A stretch of 36,788 bases of DNA from GWF2-43-63 sp964559205 (GTDB lineage Bacteria > Bacteroidota > Bacteroidia > Bacteroidales > DTU049). The stretch spans positions 1 to 36,788 of the forward strand of contig CAZLHV010000010.1 of the NCBI GenBank assembly GCA_964559205.1. Reading direction: 5' to 3'. The notes beneath the pieces were generated by a model. That model was not told where the DNA came from and made no database searches. It was given only the letters and a program-made list of their open reading frames with translations. Made by a program: the position numbers and the translations under genes. Below are positions 8,565-15,023 of this stretch, piece by piece; positions within the stretch are counted from its first letter, which is position 1, and each line of letters starts with the position of its first letter.

Positions 8565-8981
8565 ATGGCAAAAACCATGACCCCAGAACCACAAGCTCCG
8601 AACATCAATCTCATAGGAGCAGGAACCACCATCACCGGCGACATTCATGTCAACGGCGACATGCGCCTTGACGGAGCAGTGAAAGGAAAATTGTCGGGAA
8701 AAGGCAAAGTGGTGATCGGTACTTCAGGATCACTCGAAGGAGAAATACATTGTCAGAATGCCGACATCAGCGGTTATGTCAAAGGACAGTTGCAAGTGAG
8801 CGAGCTGCTCGTGCTGAAATCGACTGCAAAAATCATCGGCGATATTCATGCCCAGAAAATAAGCATAGAACCGGGAGCCTTGTTTACAGGTAACTGCAGC
8901 ATGTCGGTTTCGCCCAGCAAGGAAATGATGTCAGGATTCAATGCCGACGGAACCAAAAGAACGACCGAAGGGGCCCGCTGA
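8565..8981 (+). CDS. Bactofilin (polymer-forming cytoskeletal protein)
   Basis: 138 residues with the bactofilin beta-helix core: a GTTITGDIHVNGDMRLDG motif near 24-41, then repeating short strands with regularly spaced glycines (GSLEGEIHCQNADISGYVKG and so on). Disordered tails flank the core. Bactofilins polymerise without nucleotide and usually localise at the membrane, organising cell-wall or envelope machinery. The last 41 bases overlap the start of the AtpI gene in another frame, implying translational coupling. It lies between a T9SS lipoprotein and AtpI, so a scaffold role at the envelope is plausible but inferred. Confidence 0.9.
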   Translation: MAKTMTPEPQAPNINLIGAGTTITGDIHVNGDMRLDGAVKGKLSGKGKVVIGTSGSLEGEIHCQNADISGYVKGQLQVSELLVLKSTAKIIGDIHAQKISIEPGALFTGNCSMSVSPSKEMMSGFNADGTKRTTEGAR

Positions 8982-9165
8982 TTTTGCCCGATATTCGGGA
9001 CTGGCCTTCGAAATGCTGGCCATCATCGGAGTTGGCACCTGGGCAGGGGTGTGGCTCGACGCATATTTCAACCATGAAACACCCTGGATCACTGCAACTG
9101 TTGCTCCTCTTTCGGTGCTGATATCCCTCTATCTTGTACTGAAAGACTTAAACCGAAAAAAATGA
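8941..9165 (+). CDS. atpI: AtpI-like membrane protein (ATP synthase accessory)
   Basis: 74 residues with two transmembrane helices. The first contains AIIGVGTWAGVWLD, the glycine-rich helix followed by Asp that is characteristic of AtpI/AtpZ-type proteins; the second ends in LVLKDLNRKK. AtpI assists assembly of the c-ring of F-type ATP synthase and can affect Mg2+ handling. Only the ATG at 8941 gives a plausible start, which forces a 41-base overlap with bactofilin. The ATP synthase genes themselves begin about 10.7 kb downstream, at 19897. Confidence 0.8.
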   Translation: MPTEPKERPKGPADFARYSGLAFEMLAIIGVGTWAGVWLDAYFNHETPWITATVAPLSVLISLYLVLKDLNRKK

Positions 9166-9563
9166 ACAAAAGGATTCTGTTTTATTCATATGCTGCAGTG
9201 CTTACAGGGACTGCAGCGCTCACCATGGCCATATACGCCTTTGCTCCAGATCTTTACCATTTCACATGGCTGTTTTCTTTTCTGTTCACTGCTGCCATGT
9301 ATGCCGCGGGGTTTTTTCTGTATAGCAGGGCTCTCAAAGATGACCCGCAGAAACGCACCCTTTTGTTTCTTGCCATCACCACCCTAAAAATGCTGATGGC
9401 CATGATCTACATACTCGTCCTTGTGTTTCGATTTGCCGAATGCGATCTTCGCGACTACCTGTATTTTATGTCGCTATATCTTATTTTTCTGATCACTGAA
9501 GTCATCGTTTTTACAGCCTTGCTGCGCGAAAAACATCCGGGTAACTCTGAAAAAATGTCATAA
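9162..9563 (+). CDS. Small four-helix membrane protein following AtpI
   Basis: 133 residues with four hydrophobic segments (roughly 5-26, 34-53, 66-88 and 98-119), short loops and a charged C-terminus. It starts inside the AtpI stop (ATGA overlap, 4 bases), so the two are translationally coupled. I recognise no enzymatic motif. In Bacteroidota a membrane protein of this size commonly sits between AtpI and ATP synthase subunit a, so an accessory role in F0 assembly is a reasonable inference. It is the last gene of the porW-bactofilin-atpI group. Confidence 0.7.
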   Translation: MNKRILFYSYAAVLTGTAALTMAIYAFAPDLYHFTWLFSFLFTAAMYAAGFFLYSRALKDDPQKRTLLFLAITTLKMLMAMIYILVLVFRFAECDLRDYLYFMSLYLIFLITEVIVFTALLREKHPGNSEKMS

Positions 9564-9616
9564 GAATATGCTATTATGTCATTATTTTTTTTAATTTAGC
9601 CCTCCTTTCCAAAAGC

Positions 9617-10843
9617 ATGAACGAAATATCGACCATAAAACAAAGGTTTGGGATTATCGGGCAGTCGGTTCTGCTTGATCGCGCCATTGATATTGCACGT
9701 CAGGTTGCTCCCACCGACCTCACTGTGCTTATCACGGGTGAAAGCGGCACAGGCAAAGAAGTTTTTCCGAAAATCATTCACCAGTATAGTAGCCGCAAGC
9801 ACGGTCCCTTTATCGCGGTGAACTGTGGCGCCATTCCCGAAGGGACAATCGACAGTGAGTTGTTTGGCCATGAAAAAGGGTCGTTTACAGGGGCTCACGA
9901 AGCACGCAAAGGATACTTCGAAGTGGTGAACGGTGGGACTATTTTTCTTGACGAGGTAGCTGAGTTGCCGGTCAGCACACAGGTTCGTCTGTTGCGGGTT
10001 CTCGAAACGGGCGAATTCATCCGGGTGGGTTCATCAAAAGTCATTAAAACCGATGTGCGTGTTGTCGCAGCTACAAATGTCAATTTAGGTGAAGCAATAT
10101 CCAATGGCAAGTTCCGCGAGGACCTATATTACCGGCTAAACACGGTGCCCATTCAGATCCCTCCGCTTCGCGAACGAAAAGAGGACATTGTGTTGTTGTT
10201 CAGAAAGTTTGCCGCCGATTTTGCCGAAAAATACCGAATGCCTGCGCTGCGACTGAGTGATGAAGCATCAAGACTGCTCACGCAGAATTATTGGTCGGGA
10301 AACATCAGGCAGTTAAAAAACATCACCGAACAGATTTCCATCATTGAGCAGGAACGCGAGGTAAACGCAGCGACTCTTGGTCGTTACATCAGCGGGGCAA
10401 ATCACAGCAACCTGCCGGTTCTTCAGCGAAGCGCCGAACAAGGCGAAGCCATCAGCGAGCGGGAACTATTATATAAGGTATTGTTCGACATGAAAAAAGA
10501 CATGGCGGACATGAAAAAGCTTATTGCCGAAATCATTGCAGCGACCGGTATTCATCCTGAAACCGGCATGAATTCAATGGAAGCATCGATGGCTCATGAA
10601 TTTTTCAAACCTGTTTACAGCGAGCCAAAAGCCGAGTTTGTTCCAGCCAAAATCCCTGTCAGCGAAATTGATGTCGATTATCACGAAGAGCTGGAGGAGA
10701 CCCTTTCGCTTGAAAAACGAGAAAAGGAAATCATCATCAAAGCTCTCGAAAAACACCATGGCCGTCGCAAAAATGCTGCAGCCGAACTGGGCATATCGGA
10801 GAGAACCCTCTATCGTAAAATTAAAGAATATCATCTGGATTAA
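9617..10843 (+). CDS. Sigma-54-dependent transcriptional activator without receiver domain
   Basis: 408 residues. An AAA+ sigma-54 interaction domain starts almost at the N-terminus: Walker A GESGTGKE at 41-48, the sigma-54 contact loop GSFTGA at 88-93 (more often GAFTGA), Walker B GGTIFLDE at 106-113, and an arginine-containing YYRLNTVPI / PPLRERKEDI region. A linker follows, then a Fis-type helix-turn-helix at the C-terminus (about 370-406, RRKNAAAELGISERTLYRKI). There is no receiver, GAF or PAS domain, so input is not by phosphorylation of this protein. In Bacteroidota this gene is commonly found just upstream of LptE and SecG, as here. Its stop overlaps the lptE ATG by one base. A near -7 element (TAATTTAG, 9592-9599) precedes it. 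Confidence 0.9.
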   Translation: MNEISTIKQRFGIIGQSVLLDRAIDIARQVAPTDLTVLITGESGTGKEVFPKIIHQYSSRKHGPFIAVNCGAIPEGTIDSELFGHEKGSFTGAHEARKGYFEVVNGGTIFLDEVAELPVSTQVRLLRVLETGEFIRVGSSKVIKTDVRVVAATNVNLGEAISNGKFREDLYYRLNTVPIQIPPLRERKEDIVLLFRKFAADFAEKYRMPALRLSDEASRLLTQNYWSGNIRQLKNITEQISIIEQEREVNAATLGRYISGANHSNLPVLQRSAEQGEAISERELLYKVLFDMKKDMADMKKLIAEIIAATGIHPETGMNSMEASMAHEFFKPVYSEPKAEFVPAKIPVSEIDVDYHEELEETLSLEKREKEIIIKALEKHHGRRKNAAAELGISERTLYRKIKEYHLD

Positions 10844-11349
10844 TGAAAAGGGTTGCTGCGATTTTTTGTCTGATCATCGCTACAGGGTTTTTGAACTCCT
10901 GCATCAGAATCACATTTACAGGAGCATCGATACCACCGGAAGCCAAAACCTTTTCGGTTGCCTATTTCGACAATAACGCATCGTTGGTGAATCCAAATCT
11001 TAGTCAGCGACTGACCGAAAAACTCCAGGACAAGATTATGGGGCAAACCAGGCTTACCATGGTCAATACAGGAGGCGACATGGCTTTTGAAGGCGAAATT
11101 ACAGGTTACACGCTGCAGCCTGTGGCCATCCAGGGTGATCAGACGGCACAACTTACGCAACTCACTGTCACAATCAGCGTCCGGTTTTTCAATAAAATTG
11201 ACGAGAATAAGAACTTCGAAACACGACTGACAAGGTTTCAGCAGTTTTCGAGCAGCCAAACGCTTTCGGCGGTTGAAGATGGTCTGATTGAAACCATCAC
11301 CGACGAATTGGTTGAGGATATATTCAATAAAGCATTTGTGAACTGGTAA
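10843..11349 (+). CDS. lptE: LptE-like LPS assembly lipoprotein
   Basis: 168 residues: a lipoprotein signal with Cys20 (LNSC) followed by a compact alpha/beta domain with the family features TFSVAYFDNNASLVNPNLSQ and a late FEGEITGYTL segment. LptE plugs the LptD barrel in the outer membrane and inserts LPS into the outer leaflet. Bacteroidota LptE proteins have little identity to that of E. coli but share this length, lipobox and pattern. The ATG shares a base with the stop of the preceding activator gene, so the two are co-transcribed. LpxH at 34652 is another LPS-pathway gene in the window. Confidence 0.8.
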   Translation: MKRVAAIFCLIIATGFLNSCIRITFTGASIPPEAKTFSVAYFDNNASLVNPNLSQRLTEKLQDKIMGQTRLTMVNTGGDMAFEGEITGYTLQPVAIQGDQTAQLTQLTVTISVRFFNKIDENKNFETRLTRFQQFSSSQTLSAVEDGLIETITDELVEDIFNKAFVNW

Positions 11350-11359
11350 TATTTAATCC

Positions 11360-12322
11360 ATGAACGAAGCCTTAATCATTCAACGCCTGATGAACGATGT
11401 CCCTTCGCAACTTGCGGAGCAGCATCCCTATTCGCCTCATCTTGCCATCGGCAGGCTGCTGCAAATGAAAGAATCGGGAAGTCACGGATTTGCGGCATTT
11501 CTCAACCGGGTCAGTTTCATGGCGCCAAACCGCATTTTGCTTTATCTGGCGCTCGAACATTCTGAAACCAAACCTGCTCAGAATGAAAAGCCCATTGAGC
11601 CTCAGGCTGAAATCAAGGCCGAACATCCTGCAACAGGCATTGTGTTTACGCCTGTTCTGAATCATTTCGGCCATGTGATTGAGCGTACTCCTCCATTCGC
11701 CCATCCAATGCCCATAGCTGAAGATGAAGAATCAAGCCAAGATACTTCAGCTTTCAGGTCATTTGAGCCTTCCGAACGCAACTTTTCGTCGTTGCTGGCA
11801 AAAGTTCCGCTCTTTATCAATCACAGATTCACAGGACAGAATCCTCAGCCGACAACAGCTGTTTTTGAAACAACTGAAAACGTACAGGAAAATCGCATTG
11901 AAGAAAAGGGTGAAACCTTGCCTGAGGAAACAGCAAGCCTGCCTGAGAACATCGTCTCCGATCCGGTGAATCATGAAAAAGCTGAGCCGCAGCACGATCC
12001 CATGAAGATTCTTATGGAAAGGCTGGCCGAACTGAATAAAAACAAGACGCCCGAGGAACCCGAAAAGAACCTGATTGATCAGTTTATTGAAGCCGAACCC
12101 AGCATAAAGATTGACCGCGCCCGTGAGGGCGATCAACGAAATCTGGCTGAAAAAAGCACAACCGAAAGTTTCTCGGTTGTTTCAGAAACCCTGGCACATG
12201 TGTATGAGAAGCAAGGCTTATTCGAAAAAGCGCTTGTGATTTATGAAAAATTACTTTTGGCCAATCCGGAAAAAAGTAGTTACTTTGCACCCCTGATTGA
12301 AAACTGCAGGAACAAATTGTAA
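11360..12322 (+). CDS. Uncharacterised protein with TPR-like C-terminus, between LptE and SecG
   Basis: 320 residues, no signal peptide. The N-terminus (1-75) is a predicted helical segment with QRLMNDVPSQLAEQHPYSPHLAIGRLLQ. The middle (about 75-265) is Glu/Pro-rich and probably disordered. The last 45 residues form one TPR-like helical pair (TLAHVYEKQGLFEKALVIYEKLLLANPEKSSYF in part). It begins 10 bases after lptE and ends 19 bases before secG, so it is part of that operon. Proteins with this layout are conserved at this position in Bacteroidota, but I know of no assigned function. Alternative exact starts cannot be excluded. Confidence 0.7.
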   Translation: MNEALIIQRLMNDVPSQLAEQHPYSPHLAIGRLLQMKESGSHGFAAFLNRVSFMAPNRILLYLALEHSETKPAQNEKPIEPQAEIKAEHPATGIVFTPVLNHFGHVIERTPPFAHPMPIAEDEESSQDTSAFRSFEPSERNFSSLLAKVPLFINHRFTGQNPQPTTAVFETTENVQENRIEEKGETLPEETASLPENIVSDPVNHEKAEPQHDPMKILMERLAELNKNKTPEEPEKNLIDQFIEAEPSIKIDRAREGDQRNLAEKSTTESFSVVSETLAHVYEKQGLFEKALVIYEKLLLANPEKSSYFAPLIENCRNKL

Positions 12323-12341
12323 ACAATTAAATGTCAGCAAG

Positions 12342-12680
12342 ATGAATTTTTACGCGTTTTTAGTAATTCTGATGATCATCATCTGTGCATTGCTCGGTCT
12401 ATTGGTACTTGTGCAAAATTCAAAAGGTGGAGGTCTGGTAGCCGGTATGCAATCATCCAATCAGTTCATGGGTGTTCGTCAAACCGCTGACTTTCTTGAA
12501 AAAAGCACATGGACCCTTGCTTTAGTGATTCTGATTCTGAGTTTGCTTTCGGTTTTCATCATTCCGAAAGGACAGCGTCAGACTGAGGACAGCCGTATTC
12601 AGGAGTATGCAAAAGAGAACAATTTGTCACCGGTCAATACACAACCAGCTCCAAGCGATCAACCAGCACCGACTGAATAA
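12342..12680 (+). CDS. secG: Preprotein translocase subunit SecG
   Basis: 112 residues: two transmembrane helices separated by the SecG signature (LVQNSKGGGLVAGM, then the SNQFMGVRQTADFLEKSTW region), followed by a polar tail rich in Pro and Gln. SecG is the small accessory subunit of the SecYEG channel in the inner membrane. The frame extends upstream to 12297, but the ATG at 12342 starts directly before the first helix (MNFYAF) and fits the family. An exact TAnnTTTG match (TACTTTTG, 12252-12259) inside the preceding gene could serve as an internal promoter, though a chance match is possible. A strong terminator follows. Confidence 0.92.
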   Translation: MNFYAFLVILMIIICALLGLLVLVQNSKGGGLVAGMQSSNQFMGVRQTADFLEKSTWTLALVILILSLLSVFIIPKGQRQTEDSRIQEYAKENNLSPVNTQPAPSDQPAPTE

Positions 12681-12701
12681 AAATACTTACCGGTAAGCAC
12701 T

Positions 12702-12730
12702 AAAAAGTCTGTGTAACCACAGACTTTTTT
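12702..12730 (+). terminator. Rho-independent terminator after secG
   Basis: Stem AGTCTGTG / CACAGACT (12706-12713 with 12718-12725), loop TAAC, flanked by A5 and T6, so the stem can extend to 12 pairs. It closes the sigma-54 activator-lptE-secG operon. Confidence 0.9.
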
Positions 12731-12749
12731 ATTTTTCATATGGGCATAC

Positions 12750-12786
12750 CTGCAAAAAATGTCAGCCTTATCTGTAAAATTGTCAG
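12750..12786 (+). repeat. Near-identical direct repeat upstream of groESL
   Basis: Two copies, CTGCAAAAAATGTCAG at 12750-12765 and CTGTAAAATTGTCAG at 12772-12786, spaced by one helical double turn (22 bases start to start). They lie 60-95 bases before groES. They could be a binding site for a heat-shock regulator or polymerase; this is inference. No CIRCE element was found here. Confidence 0.5.
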
Positions 12787-12845
12787 GGCAATCCGAATGG
12801 CATAATTCATGACAGGCACGGCCGCAAACTAAAAAATCAGAGACT

Positions 12846-13124
12846 ATGGGTACAATAAGCATTAAACCTTTGGCCGACCGGGTTGTGATTGAGCCGGCAG
12901 TAGCGGAAACCAAAACAAGCAGCGGGATCATCATTCCCGACACTGCCAAGGAAAAGCCTCAGCGAGGAACCGTTGTGGCTGTTGGGCAAGGAAAAAAGGA
13001 TGAGCCGATGACCGTTAAAGAAGGCGATGTGGTGTTGTATGGCAAGTATGCCGGAACAGAAATCAGCATTGACGGCAAGGATTATCTGATCATGAAAGAG
13101 TCTGACATTTTGGCAATCATATAA
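12846..13124 (+). CDS. groS: Co-chaperonin GroES
   Basis: 92 residues, the usual GroES length. Recognisable segments are IKPLADRVVIEPA at the N-terminus, the mobile loop around TKTSSGIIIPDTAKEKP that contacts GroEL, and the closing VVLYGKYAGTEI and DYLIMKESDILAI strands. It forms the heptameric lid of the cytoplasmic GroEL chamber. groEL follows after 23 bases. The upstream region carries the direct repeats at 12750-12786 instead of a clean TAnnTTTG element; TAAAATTG at 12775-12782 is one mismatch away. Confidence 0.97.
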   Translation: MGTISIKPLADRVVIEPAVAETKTSSGIIIPDTAKEKPQRGTVVAVGQGKKDEPMTVKEGDVVLYGKYAGTEISIDGKDYLIMKESDILAII

Positions 13125-13147
13125 ACGAAACAAAAAAACAACATACT

Positions 13148-14779
13148 ATGGCAAAGCAGATTATTTACGGAGTAGAAGCACGCGAACAGCTGAAAAAAGG
13201 TGTTGACGCTCTGTCGAACGCTGTTAAGGTGACACTTGGACCGAAAGGCCGCAATGTGATTATTGAGAAAAGTTACGGAGCTCCTGCCATCACTAAAGAT
13301 GGAGTCACAGTGGCGAAGGAAATAGAACTGCCTGAAAAGGTAAACAACATGGGCGCTCAGATGGTGAAGGAAGTAGCCAGCAAAACCAACGATGTGGCAG
13401 GTGACGGAACCACCACAGCAACTGTGCTTGCTCAGGCCATCTTCAACACCGGTCTTAAAAACGTTACTGCCGGAGCCAACCCGATGGATTTGAAGAAAGG
13501 TATTGACAAAGCAGTTTCTGCAATTGTTGAGAACCTCAAGAAGCAGTCGAAAGCCATTGGCGACAGTTTTGAAAAGATTGAGCAGGTGGCAGCCATTTCG
13601 GCAAACAACGATATGGAAATCGGAAGCCGCATTGCCGAAGCGATGCGCAAGGTAAAAAAAGAAGGTGTTATCACCATCGAAGAAGCCAAGGGAACAGAAA
13701 CCACTGTTGATGTGGTAGAAGGTATGCAGTTCGACCGTGGATACTTGTCTCCATACTTTGTGACAGACACTGAAAAGATGCTCACTTCGTTCGACAATGC
13801 CTTCATTCTGATTTATGACAAGAAAATCAGTTCAATGAAAGAGCTGTTGCCGGTTCTTGAAAAAGTTGTTCAAACCGGACGTCCGCTTGTGATTATCAGC
13901 GAAGACATCGAAGGTGAAGCCCTTGCAACTCTGGTGGTAAACAAACTCCGCGGATCACTGCGCGTTGCTGCAGTGAAGGCTCCGGGCTTCGGTGACCGCC
14001 GCAAAGAGATGCTCGAAGACATTGCCGTCCTGACTGGCGGTGTGGTTGTGAGCGAAGAAAAAGGATATAAGCTCGAAGATGCCGACATCACTTACCTTGG
14101 TCAAGCCGAGAAAGTGTCGATCGATAAGGAAAACACCACCATCGTTAAAGGTCTTGGCAGCAAAGAAGCCATTGATGGCCGCGTGAATCAGATCAAATCT
14201 CAGATGGAAAAAACCACCAGTGATTATGACCGCGAAAAGCTTCAGGAACGTCTCGCCAAACTGGCTGGCGGTGTAGCTGTGATTAAAGTTGGTGCCGTTT
14301 CTGAGGTGGAAATGAAAGAGAAGAAGGACCGGTTCGACGATGCACTCCACGCTACCCGTGCAGCAGTAGAAGAAGGCATTGTTCCCGGTGGCGGCGTGGC
14401 ATATATTCGTGCCATTGAAGCTCTCGAGGGAATAAAGACCGAAAACGAAGACGAGAAAACCGGTGTCGACATTATTCGTCGCGCAATTGAAGAACCTTTA
14501 CGTCAAATTGTACAGAATGCCGGACTCGAAGGCAGTGTGGTCATTAATAAGGTAAAAGAAGGTCAAGGCGACTACGGTTTCAATGCACGCACCGAAACCT
14601 ATGAAAACCTTTATGAATCGGGCGTCATTGACCCGACCAAGGTTACGCGTGTTGCTCTTGAAAACGCCGCTTCAATTGCAGGCATGCTTCTGACAACCGA
14701 AACCGTGATTGTAGAAATCAAAGAAGACAAACCCGCTATGCCTCCTATGCCAGGTGGCGGAATGGGCGATATGTATTGA
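13148..14779 (+). CDS. groL: Chaperonin GroEL
   Basis: 543 residues, full length. Markers include KVTLGPKGRNVIIEKS, the ATP-binding GDGTTTATVLAQ segment, the apical-domain KISSMKELLPVLE region, a late GGGVAYIRA motif and the Gly/Met-rich tail (MPGGGMGDMY). It forms the 14-subunit ATP-driven folding chamber. It is in an operon with groS and is followed by its own terminator at 14806. Nothing is degenerate in the sequence. Confidence 0.98.
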   Translation: MAKQIIYGVEAREQLKKGVDALSNAVKVTLGPKGRNVIIEKSYGAPAITKDGVTVAKEIELPEKVNNMGAQMVKEVASKTNDVAGDGTTTATVLAQAIFNTGLKNVTAGANPMDLKKGIDKAVSAIVENLKKQSKAIGDSFEKIEQVAAISANNDMEIGSRIAEAMRKVKKEGVITIEEAKGTETTVDVVEGMQFDRGYLSPYFVTDTEKMLTSFDNAFILIYDKKISSMKELLPVLEKVVQTGRPLVIISEDIEGEALATLVVNKLRGSLRVAAVKAPGFGDRRKEMLEDIAVLTGGVVVSEEKGYKLEDADITYLGQAEKVSIDKENTTIVKGLGSKEAIDGRVNQIKSQMEKTTSDYDREKLQERLAKLAGGVAVIKVGAVSEVEMKEKKDRFDDALHATRAAVEEGIVPGGGVAYIRAIEALEGIKTENEDEKTGVDIIRRAIEEPLRQIVQNAGLEGSVVINKVKEGQGDYGFNARTETYENLYESGVIDPTKVTRVALENAASIAGMLLTTETVIVEIKEDKPAMPPMPGGGMGDMY

Positions 14780-14805
14780 TTTATTCGACTTGTTACTGTG
14801 GAAAG

Positions 14806-14831
14806 ACCCCGGTTTATCCGGGGTTTTTTAT
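14806..14831 (+). terminator. Rho-independent terminator after groEL
   Basis: Stem ACCCCGG / CCGGGGT (14806-14812 with 14818-14824), loop TTTAT, followed by a run of T. It ends the groESL operon. The 160 bases from here to the next promoter hold nothing else that I recognise. Confidence 0.88.
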
Positions 14832-14993
14832 TTCCCGGCCGCCCGGAAAGAAAGACAATTGCCGACCGAAAATTAGGCAGTCGCATTCACCTATCAGGCC
14901 TGTCAACGAATTGTTTTCTGAATCAAGGTGCGAGTGAACGATTGAATCAGTTTTCGGTGAACCTGAAATATTAACCCTGCAACCAAATAATCG

Positions 14994-15001
14994 TATTTTT
15001 G
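14994..15001 (+). promoter_or_regulatory. -7 element TATTTTTG upstream of the M1 peptidase
   Basis: Exact TAnnTTTG match, 22 bases before the ATG at 15024, downstream of the groEL terminator, so it gives the peptidase gene its own promoter. Confidence 0.55.
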
Positions 15002-15023
15002 CTCTTCATTCAAAACAATCGAT

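Noticed and set aside
12807..12830. Possible sigma-54 -24/-12 promoter upstream of groES (GGCACGG...GCA)
   Set aside because: The spacing between the GG and GC elements is 7, not 10, so it does not fit.
12731..12845. CIRCE (HrcA operator) upstream of groESL
   Set aside because: I searched by eye for the TTAGCACTC / GAGTGCTAA inverted repeat and did not find it.
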